Positions 43,491 to 53,085 of a DNA stretch of 64,000 nucleotides are shown here, piece by piece. Origin of the DNA: JACKDW01 sp964621785. Its GTDB lineage: Bacteria > Myxococcota_A > Polyangia > Nannocystales > Nannocystaceae. Made by a program: the position numbers and the translations under genes. Location of the stretch: the NCBI GenBank assembly GCA_964621785.1, contig CAZUPD010000014.1, positions 1 through 64,000 of the forward strand, read 5' to 3'. Every line of letters starts with the position of its first letter. The stretch's first letter is position 1. The notes below the pieces were generated by a model. The model was not told the DNA's origin and did not search any database. It was given only the letters and a program-made list of their open reading frames with translations.

Positions 43491-45611
43491 ATGCCCCCCG
43501 TTCTGTTCGCGATCATCGTCGGTTCCGTAGTGATGTTTTCCTTCGGCGCCATCTACATCGTCTTCAAACTCTACCGCAAGGTCGATCAGGGCAAAGCCCT
43601 CATCGTCAACAAGATGGGCAAGGAACCCGAGGTTACCTTCACCGGTGGGTTGGTGCTGCCGGTCGTCCACCGGGCCGAGACCATGGACATCTCGGTCAAG
43701 ACCATCGAGATCGATCGCCGTGGGCACGAGGGCTTGATCTGTGCCGACAACATTCGTGCCGACATCAAGGTGACGTTTTTCGTCCGCGTCAACAAAACCA
43801 AGGACGACGTGTTAAAGGTTGCGCAGGCCATCGGGTGTAACCGTGCGTCGGACCAAGAAACACTCGAGGCGTTGTTCATCGCCAAGTTCTCCGAGGCCCT
43901 CAAGACCGTCGGCAAGCGCCTCGAATTTGAACAGCTGTACACCCGCCGCGAGGACTTCAAAGACCAGATCATCGAGGTCATCGGTCGCGACCTCAACGGT
44001 TACGTGCTCGACGATGCCGCCATCGACTACTTAGAGCAGACCCCAGTCGAGAAGCTCGATGCGCAAAACATCCTCGACGCCCAGGGTATTCGCAAGATCA
44101 CCGAGATCACCGCGATCCACAACGTCCAAACCAACGAGCTCAAGCAAAAAGAGCGGATGGAGTTGGGGTCGCAAAACCTGACCGCCGACGAGGCGATCTT
44201 CCGGTTTGACCAACAGCGGGCCGAGGCCGAAGCCAAAAAAGACAAAGAAATCGCGATCGCCCGCACCCGCGAAGGTCAGGAGGCCGCCCGCGTCGCGAGC
44301 GAAGAGGCCAAGAAAACCTTGCTTGTACAAACGGCCAATGAGGCCGAAACCGGGAAGGCCCACGAGGACAAGGTCCGTGCCATCGCCATCGCCGAAAAGG
44401 CCCGCGAACGCGAGATCGGTGTCGAACACGAGCGCGTGGCCAAGGCCCGTCAGATGGAGCAGATCGCCCGCGAACGCGCCGTCGAACTCCAGCGCATCGA
44501 AAAAGAAAAGGCCCTAGAGGTCGAGCGCAAGAACATCGCCGAGGTCGTCCGCGACCGCGTCGCGGTCGAAAAGACCGTCGCCGAGCAGGAGGAGTACATC
44601 AAGGACCTGCGGGTGGTCGCCGAAGCCAAGCGCGTCAAAGAGTCCACCGTCGTCCAGGCCGAGGGCGAAGCCGAAGAGAAAAAGATCAAGCTCGTCAAGG
44701 TCGCCGAGGCCGAGGCCGAAAAGGCCACCTTCGAGGCCAAGCGAAAACTCGTGCTCGCCGAGGCCAGCCTAGAGGCATCCGACAAAGAGGCCCAAGCCAA
44801 GATTCGCCTCGCCGAAGGTATCCAGGCCCAAGAGGCAGCCGCCGGGCTCGCCCAGGCGCGGGTCAAAGAGGCCGAAGCCGTCGCCAAGGAAAAACTCGGA
44901 ATGGCCGATGTCCGCGTCAACGAGGCCGAGGCCTCCGCGATCGAAAAGCGTGGCCAAGCGGAAAATATCGTCCTCAAGGAGCGCCACAAGGTCGAGGCCC
45001 ACGGGATCGAAGCCGCCGGTATGGCCCAGGCACGGGTCAAAGAGGCCGACGCAGTCGCCGTCGAGAAGCAGGGGATCGCCAACGCCCTGTCGATCGAAAA
45101 ACGCCTCGCTGCCGAGGCCGCTGGTTTGGAACTCAAGGCCAAGGTCATGGAGACCATCCCCGCCGGTGGACGCGAGCACGAAGAGTTCCGCATGCGGCTC
45201 GAGAAACAGCGCGAGGTCCAACTCGCCGGTATCGCGGCTCGGCAAAAGATGGCCGAGTACCAGGCACAGGTCCTCGCCAAGGCGTTCGCCAACGCCAAGT
45301 TCAACATCGTCGGTGGCGACGGCAAGTTCTTCGAGCGCTTCATCCACGCGGTCGGTTCGGGCCAATCGCTCGACGGGATGCTCGACAACAGCGACTCGCT
45401 CAAGACAGCGCTCAGCAGCTATCTCGACGGTTCGGCCGATCTGCCGGCAGACCTCAAGGAGGTACTCACCAAGTCGTCGCTGACCCCCGACGGACTCCAG
45501 TCGCTCACGACCTCGGCTCTGCTCGCCAAGATCATGTCCGGAGCCGGTCCCGAGGACCGCGGCAAACTAGCGGCACTGCTCAAGAAGGCCAAAGAGCTCG
45601 GGATCGACTAG
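43491..45611 (+). CDS. Flotillin-family protein (YqiK-like, SPFH/Band-7)
   Basis: A 706-residue membrane scaffold protein, ATG 43491 preceded by GAGGAG. An N-terminal membrane helix occupies about 5-26. The SPFH/Band-7 domain spans about 30-200 (KALIVNKMGKEPEVTFTGGL, ADIKVTFFVRV). A very long Ala/Glu/Lys coiled coil runs from about 210 to 600 with repeats such as GMAQARVKEADAVAVEKQGI, and a helical C-terminus ends in KKAKELGID. Flotillins build membrane microdomains that recruit partner proteins. Its partners here are the NfeD-like protein upstream and the giant AAA protein downstream (264-base gap containing a hairpin). Codons in the coiled coil are strongly G/C-ending except at dispersed-motif words. 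Confidence 0.9.
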   Translation: MPPVLFAIIVGSVVMFSFGAIYIVFKLYRKVDQGKALIVNKMGKEPEVTFTGGLVLPVVHRAETMDISVKTIEIDRRGHEGLICADNIRADIKVTFFVRVNKTKDDVLKVAQAIGCNRASDQETLEALFIAKFSEALKTVGKRLEFEQLYTRREDFKDQIIEVIGRDLNGYVLDDAAIDYLEQTPVEKLDAQNILDAQGIRKITEITAIHNVQTNELKQKERMELGSQNLTADEAIFRFDQQRAEAEAKKDKEIAIARTREGQEAARVASEEAKKTLLVQTANEAETGKAHEDKVRAIAIAEKAREREIGVEHERVAKARQMEQIARERAVELQRIEKEKALEVERKNIAEVVRDRVAVEKTVAEQEEYIKDLRVVAEAKRVKESTVVQAEGEAEEKKIKLVKVAEAEAEKATFEAKRKLVLAEASLEASDKEAQAKIRLAEGIQAQEAAAGLAQARVKEAEAVAKEKLGMADVRVNEAEASAIEKRGQAENIVLKERHKVEAHGIEAAGMAQARVKEADAVAVEKQGIANALSIEKRLAAEAAGLELKAKVMETIPAGGREHEEFRMRLEKQREVQLAGIAARQKMAEYQAQVLAKAFANAKFNIVGGDGKFFERFIHAVGSGQSLDGMLDNSDSLKTALSSYLDGSADLPADLKEVLTKSSLTPDGLQSLTTSALLAKIMSGAGPEDRGKLAALLKKAKELGID

Positions 45612-45702
45612 CAGCCGGTGGGTTTCGCTACACGCGAGAGACCACAGGCTGCGGCACCGCCACCCATGCGCACAGTCTATGTATACGCACGTGTTATCTG
45701 GA

Positions 45703-45728
45703 ACAACGCCGCCTCCGTGCGGTGTTGT
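45703..45728 (+). other. Hairpin in the flotillin-AAA spacer
   Basis: ACAACGCCGC (45703-45712) pairs with GCGGTGTTGT (45719-45728) with one G-T pair and loop CTCCGT. There is no T-tract, so it may be an RNA processing or mRNA-stability structure and not a terminator. The spacer also holds an exact dispersed word at 45802. Confidence 0.5.
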
Positions 45729-45875
45729 CTCCGGAAAGTGTGTGTACAAACGCATGGGTCCATGGCGGCGAGCGGCCCGGCGCCGGAGAATTTCGGGTCG
45801 ATGTATCTGCACTAAATCGAGCCACGGACCGGCCTTCGGCCGACCCGGGGCGATGCGCACACGGTAGGTAGTCCC

Positions 45876-48800
45876 ATGGCGGAGTCGAATATCAAGGAGA
45901 ACCCGGCCGCAGAGGAAGAAGAGGGCGAAACCCTCGAGGGTGGCAGTTACGAAGTCATCCGCGCCCGACTGATCGAACAGGGCAAGGAACTCTCGAAGCG
46001 GGCGACTGCCCTCAACGAGACCCGCAAAGAGACCTTCGGCGGCACCGAGCTCACGGTCATCGGCAACGAGCGCGTGCGGACCGAAAACGCATGTGTCCCC
46101 TGCGACATCGTCGAGGTCGGCAACAAACTTCTGTTTTCCTACAACGTCAAAATGGGCCTCAAAGAGGTCCCCGCGGTCGGAGATGTGTTCTCGCTGCAGA
46201 GCTTCACCGCCAGTGAAGAAGGGCAGTCGTTCAACGCCCTCCCGAGCGAGGCGATCCCCGGGCTGCTCGACGACGAAAACTTCAAAAAGGAGTTCAACGA
46301 GCTCTACCGCTACACCAAGTCGACCCGGCTGCTGCGGCTCAAAACCACCGATACCAAGCTGCTCGCGGTCTTCCAGATCGGTGAGCAGATCACCGATATC
46401 AAGGTTTTTCACTGGAACCTGCTGCCCGACGGCAGCATCGCCTACGTCGACAATCGGGGAGAACGCGAATACACCCAACCGCCGTCCCACGAAATCACGT
46501 GGATCAAGACGGGGCGCGACGATCAGCGGGGCGGCGTCCATCCGCATATCTCGATCCAGGACCGCGTGTTCGTCGAGACTGTCGGGGGCGACCTCACCAT
46601 CAAGATCGAGGACAACACCGAAGATGGCCTCGGGGTCTACCGCGAGCCGGTGCAGGAGTCCGACCAAGTCCTTGACGATGCAAAGATCGAGTACGCCTGC
46701 GTCGGCCCGCTCATCCTGATGCGGGTGTTGCCCTACCGCGAAGAGCAGTGGCGTTACTTCGTGTACAACGAGCGGACCAAGCACGTGGTCCGGATCGATT
46801 CGCTCGGCCAGGCCTGCCAGCAACTTCCGCAGGACCACGGGATTGTGTTTCCGGGCGGTTATTACCTGACCACCGGCGACTACAAACAGTTCGCAGGCGA
46901 GATCGACGGCCTCGAGTTCGAGGTTCGGCTCGACTCGCCCAACGGCGAAGATGTGCTCTACGTCTACCACCGCCGCGACGAGGGCAAGTACGTGTTGCTG
47001 CCCTACAACCTGATTCGCAAGGAAGTTCAAAACCCGATCGGCTGTCATGGCTACTCGCTGTTCGCCGACGGTCGGATGGTGGTCTTTCGCGCCTCCGACG
47101 GACAGACGCGGGTGCACCCGATGCAGGTGTGGCAGACCCCGTTTGTCAGTGCCGAGTTTGCCGCCGCAGCCCCGACCGACGGTTCGTACCTGGCCAAGGT
47201 CGGCAACAGCGAACTCGTCAGCGGGATCTCCGAGGCCTACAGCGTCGTGCGTCTGGTCAACCACGAGGATCCACGGCGCGAGACCTACGAAGACTTGATC
47301 TCGTCGACCTCGCGGTTGCTCGACAACTACTACTGGCTCGACCACGACGAGACCCTCCACCTCGCCGAAGTGCTCAAGGAGGTGCGGTCGACCACCGAGC
47401 TCATCATCGACGAGTTTGAGAAGGTCGTCGCCATTCGCAAGCGCGCACGGGAGTCATTGGCCGAGGCCAAGGCCCAGCACGCCCAGCTGATCAAGGGTCT
47501 GCGGCCCGAAGACTGGAAGACCGTCGACAAGTACATGGAGGCGCTGACCTCCCTGCGGACCCAACGCGGGCACATCATCACGCTCAAGGATGTCCGTGCC
47601 ATCGATCTGGCGGCCCTCGACGTGTTGGAGCAGGAGACCGTCGAAGAATTCGAACGGATCAGCAAGGCTTGTGTCGAGTTTTTGGTCAAGGGCGATGCCT
47701 TGTCGCCTCTCGAAACGCAGCTCGACGATGTTTTGGTTCGGGTGGAGGCGGTCGACAATGCGGCCGACTTAGAGCCGATCCAAAAAGAGATCGAAGCCCT
47801 AGGCGAGGGCCTGACAGTGCTCGCCGAGGTCGTCAGCGGCCTGCAGGTTGGCGACGCCGTTGCACGTACAACCATTCTCGAAAACATCTCCGAGGTCATG
47901 GCCCACCACGGCAGGGTGCGGGCGACCTTCAAGGCCACGCGCAAGGAGTTGCTCACGCGTGAGGGCCGGGCCGAGTTCAGCGCCCAGTTCAAGTTGTTTT
48001 CGCAGACGGTGTCTTCGGCGATTTCGGTCGCCGACACCCCGGAAAAGTGCGACGAGCAGCTGACACACTTGCTGGTACAACTCGAGGAACTCGAGGGCAG
48101 GTTCAGCGAGTTCGACGAATTTTTAGGCGACCTCGCAGCCAAACGCGAAGAGGTGCACGACGCCCTCGGAGCCCGCAAGCAAACCCTGCTCGACGAGCGC
48201 CAAAGCCGGGTGCAAAACCTGCTCTCGGCCGCGACCCGGATCTTAGAAGGCATCGCCCGCAGGGCCCAGAGCTTTGACAGCCCCGACGACCTCAATGCCT
48301 ACTTCGCCGCCGACGCGATGGTGCTCAAGGTCCGCGAGTTGGTCGACCGACTCAACGAGCTCCAGGCCAGTGTCAAGGCCGAGGAGATCCTCGCCAAGCT
48401 CAAGTCGTCCAAACAAAACGCCCTCCGGGCCCTGCGCGACAAGACCGAGTTATTCGAAGACGGCGCCAACATCATCAAGTTTGGCCGTCACCGATTCAGT
48501 GTCAATACACAGGTTTTAGACCTCACCATTTTGCCGCGTGGCGAGCATATGGCGGTGCACCTCGGCGGGACGGATTTCTACGAGAACATTCAAGACGAGA
48601 CATTTGAGGCGACCAAGCCGTATTGGAAACAACAGTTGGTGTCCGAAACGCCAGATGTCTACCGCGGCGAGTACCTGGCGGCGTCGATCCTGTTTGCCGC
48701 TGATGCCGGGCAAGAAAATCTTTCCCTCGGTCAACTCTACGAGGCCGGCCGCAGCGAAGACGGGTTGTTGGCAGTGGTCCGCAAGTACGCGGCCAACCGC

Positions 48801-51269
48801 TATGACGAGGGCTACGACCGCGGTCTCCACGATCAAGATGCGACCCTGATCCTCGACAAACTGTTGCGCATGTGGGCGACCGCTGGCGTGCTGCGGATCT
48901 CGCCGACACCGCGTGCGCTGGGCTGCCTGTTTTGGGCCTTCGTCGATGACAAGAAGGCCAAAAAAGCATGGCAAGTGCGGGCCCACAGTTTGGGACGCCT
49001 CAAAGACGCGTTTCACCACACGCACGCGATCGCCGATCTCGCAGAGGAACTCGGCGAGGCCGTCCAGGTGTTTTGCCAGCAGCACGAGCTCGAGTTCGAA
49101 GAAGGTGACGCGATGCGTGCCGGGGCCTATCTCATCGAGGAGCTCCACGCCGATCGTCCGCGGTTTACCACCAGCGCAATCGCCCAAGACCTCGTCGACG
49201 CCATGATGCACACCCTCGATGGCGCCGGGAAGCGCCGGGCTTTCGAGGACGATATGCGCACCCTCGAAAGTAGCCTTCGCGAGCGCTATGAACTGGCGTT
49301 GGCTTGGGTCCGTGCATTTGCAAAGAGTGATCACGCACCCGCCGATGCCGGGTTTGCCGATGTCGAAGCCGCGGTGTTGTTGTGCACCGAACGCAAGCTC
49401 GACCGCGATGTCCAAACAGCCTTGGCGGCGACCGAAATCAGTGGCTTACTCGGCCAGCATCCGCGGGTCCGCGAACGTACCTTGCCCCTGCGGATCGACG
49501 AGTTTCTCGACCGCCTCGGCGAGTTTAGCCGTGTGCGTGTACCCGGCTTTCGCAACTACCGAAAACAGCGGCAGTCGCTGGTTGAGCGCGAGCGCAAGCG
49601 CCTGCGGTTAGAGGAGTTCAAACCCAAAATCCTGAGTTCGTTTGTCCGCAACCGTCTGGTCAACGAGGTCTACCTGCCGATCGTCGGAGACAACCTCGCC
49701 AAGCAGCTCGGGGCTGCCGGCGACAACAAGCGCACCGATCAGATGGGCCTGTTGCTGCTGATTTCCCCGCCTGGTTACGGCAAGACGACGCTGATGGAAT
49801 ACGTCGCCAACCGCTTGGGGCTGGTGTTCATGAAGGTCAACGGCCCGGCACTGGGGCACAGTGTGGTGTCCCTCGACCCCGACGAAGCACCCAATGCCAC
49901 GGCCGCCCAAGAGGTCAAAAAGATCGGCCTGGCACTCGAGATGGGCAACAACGTGATGCTCTACCTCGACGATATCCAGCACACCCATCCCGAGCTGCTC
50001 CAGAAGTTCATCTCGCTGTGTGACGGCACCCGCCGGATCGAGGGCGTGTGGGATGGCGAGACCAAAACCTACGATCTGCGCGGCAAAAAATTCTGTGTGG
50101 TCATGGCCGGCAACCCCTACACCGAGTCGGGCGAGGCGTTCCAGATCCCGGACATGTTGGCAAACCGTGCAGATACATACAATCTGGGCGATGTCCTCGG
50201 TGGCAAAGAAGAGGCGTTTGCCCTCAGCTACATCGAAAACTCGGTGACCAGTAATCCGACCCTGTCGCCCCTCGCCGGCCGCGATCAGGGCGACCTGTAC
50301 AAGTTTGTCCGCATGGCCAACGGTGAAGAGGTCGCATCGTCCGAGTTCTCGCACAACTACTCCGGCGCCGAGATCCAGGAAATCCTCGCCGTACTGCGCC
50401 ACCTCAAGCGCTGCCAAAACGTGTTGTTGGCCGTCAACCAGCAGTACATCGCATCAGCTGCGATGAACGATTCCTACCGTACCGAGCCGTCATTCAAGTT
50501 GCAGGGCAGCTACCGCAACATGAACAAGTTGGCCGAAAAGATTGTCGCCGCGATGACCGAACAGGAGGTCGAGGCGCTGATCGACGACCACTACATGGGC
50601 GAAGCGCAGACGCTGACGACCGAGGCCGAGCCCAACCTGCTCAAGCTGGCCGAGATGCGCAACCGCATGTCCCCCGAGCAAAAAGAGCGCTGGGCATTCA
50701 TCAAAAAGGAATTCACGCGTACCCAGTCCTTGGGCGGCAATGAGGACGATCCGGCAGTTCGCGTGCTCGGCCAACTCAGTATTCTCGGCGAGCGGCTGCA
50801 CAACATCCGCGAGGCACTCCACGAGGCGTCCCAGCTGTCCGCCCAGTCCCACGAGCAAAACCGTGTGCATCAGCAAGAGATGGCCAAGCTCGCACGGGTT
50901 CAAAGCGAGCACGCCGCAGCCCAGGCCCAAGCGCAAAAGCTGGTCAAGGCCCAGAGTCCAAAGCAACAGCCCGCACAGTCGGGTATGCCAGATTGGCTAC
51001 GGCCCCAACTGGCCCAGCTCACACGCGCACTCCAGTCGCTATCGCAGCCAAAGTTGCAGGTACAAGTACAAAATGAGCCGCCACCCGGAGTCACCGAGTT
51101 GCTCGCACAGCAGGTGGCGATCATCGAACGCACGCTCGTACCCATGGTCCGTGCCGCAACCGACAAGTCTCAGGACGTCAGCCAACTCGAAGGACGGATC
51201 GGCGAGCTGCTCCAACGCGTCCGCAACTGGGATGCGTTCCTCAAGCAGGGAGGGCGTTTCCCCGGGTAA
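45876..51269 (+). CDS. Giant AAA-type ATPase with coiled coils, flotillin-associated (resembles 'DNA repair ATPase' proteins)
   Basis: An 1797-residue protein, ATG 45876. Residues 1-500 form a beta-rich region with no motif I can name. Residues about 520-900 are long helices and coiled coils, and about 960-1240 is a second globular part. The ATPase core has Walker A SPPGYGKTTLMEY near 1296-1304, Walker B VMLYLDDIQH near 1360, FCVVMAGNPYTESG (sensor I-like) near 1405, and a following lid. The C-terminus (about 1620-1710) is Gln/Ala/His coiled coil. From memory, such large proteins next to flotillin genes in actinobacteria are annotated DNA repair ATPase; the function is not shown here. Four exact dispersed-motif words (47861, 49313, 50168, 51055) lie inside. 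Confidence 0.8.
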   Translation: MAESNIKENPAAEEEEGETLEGGSYEVIRARLIEQGKELSKRATALNETRKETFGGTELTVIGNERVRTENACVPCDIVEVGNKLLFSYNVKMGLKEVPAVGDVFSLQSFTASEEGQSFNALPSEAIPGLLDDENFKKEFNELYRYTKSTRLLRLKTTDTKLLAVFQIGEQITDIKVFHWNLLPDGSIAYVDNRGEREYTQPPSHEITWIKTGRDDQRGGVHPHISIQDRVFVETVGGDLTIKIEDNTEDGLGVYREPVQESDQVLDDAKIEYACVGPLILMRVLPYREEQWRYFVYNERTKHVVRIDSLGQACQQLPQDHGIVFPGGYYLTTGDYKQFAGEIDGLEFEVRLDSPNGEDVLYVYHRRDEGKYVLLPYNLIRKEVQNPIGCHGYSLFADGRMVVFRASDGQTRVHPMQVWQTPFVSAEFAAAAPTDGSYLAKVGNSELVSGISEAYSVVRLVNHEDPRRETYEDLISSTSRLLDNYYWLDHDETLHLAEVLKEVRSTTELIIDEFEKVVAIRKRARESLAEAKAQHAQLIKGLRPEDWKTVDKYMEALTSLRTQRGHIITLKDVRAIDLAALDVLEQETVEEFERISKACVEFLVKGDALSPLETQLDDVLVRVEAVDNAADLEPIQKEIEALGEGLTVLAEVVSGLQVGDAVARTTILENISEVMAHHGRVRATFKATRKELLTREGRAEFSAQFKLFSQTVSSAISVADTPEKCDEQLTHLLVQLEELEGRFSEFDEFLGDLAAKREEVHDALGARKQTLLDERQSRVQNLLSAATRILEGIARRAQSFDSPDDLNAYFAADAMVLKVRELVDRLNELQASVKAEEILAKLKSSKQNALRALRDKTELFEDGANIIKFGRHRFSVNTQVLDLTILPRGEHMAVHLGGTDFYENIQDETFEATKPYWKQQLVSETPDVYRGEYLAASILFAADAGQENLSLGQLYEAGRSEDGLLAVVRKYAANRYDEGYDRGLHDQDATLILDKLLRMWATAGVLRISPTPRALGCLFWAFVDDKKAKKAWQVRAHSLGRLKDAFHHTHAIADLAEELGEAVQVFCQQHELEFEEGDAMRAGAYLIEELHADRPRFTTSAIAQDLVDAMMHTLDGAGKRRAFEDDMRTLESSLRERYELALAWVRAFAKSDHAPADAGFADVEAAVLLCTERKLDRDVQTALAATEISGLLGQHPRVRERTLPLRIDEFLDRLGEFSRVRVPGFRNYRKQRQSLVERERKRLRLEEFKPKILSSFVRNRLVNEVYLPIVGDNLAKQLGAAGDNKRTDQMGLLLLISPPGYGKTTLMEYVANRLGLVFMKVNGPALGHSVVSLDPDEAPNATAAQEVKKIGLALEMGNNVMLYLDDIQHTHPELLQKFISLCDGTRRIEGVWDGETKTYDLRGKKFCVVMAGNPYTESGEAFQIPDMLANRADTYNLGDVLGGKEEAFALSYIENSVTSNPTLSPLAGRDQGDLYKFVRMANGEEVASSEFSHNYSGAEIQEILAVLRHLKRCQNVLLAVNQQYIASAAMNDSYRTEPSFKLQGSYRNMNKLAEKIVAAMTEQEVEALIDDHYMGEAQTLTTEAEPNLLKLAEMRNRMSPEQKERWAFIKKEFTRTQSLGGNEDDPAVRVLGQLSILGERLHNIREALHEASQLSAQSHEQNRVHQQEMAKLARVQSEHAAAQAQAQKLVKAQSPKQQPAQSGMPDWLRPQLAQLTRALQSLSQPKLQVQVQNEPPPGVTELLAQQVAIIERTLVPMVRAATDKSQDVSQLEGRIGELLQRVRNWDAFLKQGGRFPG

Positions 51270-51293
51270 CCTGCCCGGCGATCGTCTCAACCG

Positions 51294-51360
51294 AGGGCCG
51301 ACGAACGACGGCCCTTAACGTTTGCCGACCCGCTCGAAGAAAACCAGGACGCGGGGTCGG
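51294..51360 (+). terminator. Two hairpins after the AAA gene
   Basis: First: AGGGCCG (51294-51300) with CGGCCCT (51309-51315), loop eight, followed by TTAACGTTT. Second: CCGACCCGC (51325-51333) with GCGGGGTCGG (51351-51360), one bulged G. The first is a plausible end of the flotillin-AAA transcript, 25 bases after the stop. Confidence 0.55.
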
Positions 51361-51640
51361 TCGTAAGCGCTACTCCACGAAGCGGGCTGGAAACGCTGGG
51401 AGACCCTCCCGGCATTGTACGAGTTGCACGCAAATCGCTACCGAAGGGCGCTCGACAGCAAAATGGATGCGGACCGCCGGATCCCGTTGTGTGCAGGGTT
51501 CACTTGTCGATGCATCTTGGATCGCTCGTTGCCCCTCGCGGCGCCCGAACGTCGGGGGCTTGAGCCTCCGACTCTGAGATCATTTCAGACTTCGCGCTAC
51601 GGGGACGTGGCGACCGATTTTGTTGTCGGCGAACCGAGAG
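51361..51640. other. Intergenic remainder, nothing identified
   Basis: The rest of the 371-base region between the AAA gene and the minus-strand gene at 51641. No RNA gene was recognised. A short hairpin-like stretch CCGAACGTCGGGGG near 51547 is not a tRNA. Confidence 0.5.
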
Positions 51641-52312
51641 CTACCGCGGCATACCTTCGATAAACACGCCGTCGTCGTCGATCCGGGCCAGAATCTCGGA
51701 GTCCGGATCGAATGGATATACAAATTGTCGGGGGATATGCAGCAGTGATGGATGGGCGTAGCTGAGTACCGCGATCGGCTGCTCGTTGGGATCGCCCCCG
51801 CCCGGATTGGTCAGTTGGAGGTCGGGGCCGTCGGCCACCAGATACATCGCCACCCGGTCGCCCGAGATCCCAGCGCGTTCGATCAGCTTTTTGGGCACAC
51901 GCAGGCGGCCGTCCATACCCGGTTTGAGCTCGAGTTCGCGGATATTGGGATCGAGGACGGTATCGTCGCCAGCCGCCGTGCTCACGACCGGCGCCATGGC
52001 GATTTTGGAGCGTTGACCCTGGTCGTACTCGGAGGGGCTATCCTGGCGCAGGTGGTACAAAAATGCTTGTACACGTTTATTGCCCCCGGCCATGACATCG
52101 ATCAGGCTGCGGGTGTAGTCGGTCCCCATCGACTTTTCGTCGAACAGTTCGCGGACGAGGGGCGCAACTTCGCGGTGCCGGACCTGACGCAGACTTTTTT
52201 TGACGACGTTCGACACATCGAGGGCGGTGAACAAAAGCCCCTGTTGGGTGAACTGGTCGACCACGCGGCGGGTGACGCCCATGAGTACGTTGGTGGAGAC
52301 ACTTTGTGACAC
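51641..52312 (-). CDS. Protein with AbrB-like segment, unknown function
   Basis: A 223-residue soluble protein. The first 110 residues look like a helical DNA- or partner-binding region (GVTRRVVDQFTQQGLLFTAL, HREVAPLVRELFDE). Residues about 136-170 read GRLRVPKKLIERAGISGDRV, which resembles the GRIVIPKEIREKLGL...GD pattern of AbrB/SpoVT swapped-hairpin domains. If so it may be a DNA-binding regulator, but that is a weak call. It lies alone, convergent with the AAA gene. Confidence 0.65.
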   Translation of the reverse strand: MSQSVSTNVLMGVTRRVVDQFTQQGLLFTALDVSNVVKKSLRQVRHREVAPLVRELFDEKSMGTDYTRSLIDVMAGGNKRVQAFLYHLRQDSPSEYDQGQRSKIAMAPVVSTAAGDDTVLDPNIRELELKPGMDGRLRVPKKLIERAGISGDRVAMYLVADGPDLQLTNPGGGDPNEQPIAVLSYAHPSLLHIPRQFVYPFDPDSEILARIDDDGVFIEGMPR

Positions 52313-52619
52313 GCGAATTCCCCTCGGCTAGGTGATTGGCCGTGGCAGTTGGCCCGGCGGACGGGGGGAAGCATGCCTGCGGGTGGGTATGCTCGCAAGT
52401 GAAACGAGGGTGCAAAAGCGTGAATGATCCCGATGGGATCACCCCAGGGCCTTCGCAGTGCACCGATGTGCATTATTGCCCATGCTTTGTCGTCCATGGG
52501 GCCTCGATTCTGGCTTGCAGCTACACGCAACCCCTAAAAACACTGGGACACGTTTCGAGTTGCACCGTTCGGGTTTTGCCGTCAAACCTGCACATCGGCG
52601 AGGTTTATTGCTCATACAA
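52313..52619. other. Intergenic, no gene seen
   Basis: 307 bases between two minus-strand genes. Holds one exact TGYANNTRCA word (52516) and other A/T-rich patches. No coding frame or terminator convinces. Confidence 0.5.
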
Positions 52620-52928
52620 TTATGCCCGCCATCCGAATTGCTTGAGATCGATGCGCCCGCGGTCATCGACATCGACACCGTCGGCCTCGAGGGCATCGCG
52701 TTGGCGCGTCGCGGCTCCCGAGGTCTCGGATTGACTGATTCGGCCCTGGGCATTGACGACGCGAAACCATGGGACAGGTGAACCCGGGGGCAGGGCGTGC
52801 AGGGCATAGCCGACTTGGCGCGCACGGCCGGGCAACCCCGCGAGACGGGCAATCTGCCCATACGAAGCGACCTTACCCTGCGGAATCTGTTGCACGGTCA
52901 TATAGATCGCCTGGTAATTCGGGTGCAT
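52620..52928 (-). CDS. atl: Alkyltransferase-like protein (ATL, MGMT-like, catalytic Cys replaced by Trp)
   Basis: A 102-residue protein with start ATG 52928. The sequence IPQGKVASYGQIARLAGLPG ... RQVGYALHALP ... PVPWFRVVNAQGRIS is the MGMT DNA-binding domain. The acceptor PCHR site reads PWFR (Trp54), so it cannot accept alkyl groups and is an ATL. ATLs bind O6-alkylguanine and hand bulky lesions to nucleotide excision repair. It is divergent from the membrane synthase gene (157-base gap). The frame runs 70 codons further upstream, but family length and alignment support this start. Confidence 0.9.
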   Translation of the reverse strand: MHPNYQAIYMTVQQIPQGKVASYGQIARLAGLPGRARQVGYALHALPPGSPVPWFRVVNAQGRISQSETSGAATRQRDALEADGVDVDDRGRIDLKQFGWRA

Positions 52929-53085
52929 AGTAAAGTCCTCGTTTGCAGGTGGTGAATGTTGCCGAGGGGTATGAAACGATGCGGCTGGAGGTGGTGGTAC
53001 CCGGTGAATATACAATTGTGTAGCGCTTCGCGGGCAAAAGTTCTCGGCGAGCCGACAGCGAACATGTGCGGCGACTCGTTTCACA

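Noticed and set aside
45567..47360. 597-residue minus-strand frame opposite the AAA gene
   Set aside because: Val/Asp/Leu-rich shadow of the AAA gene; no ribosome site and no domain pattern.
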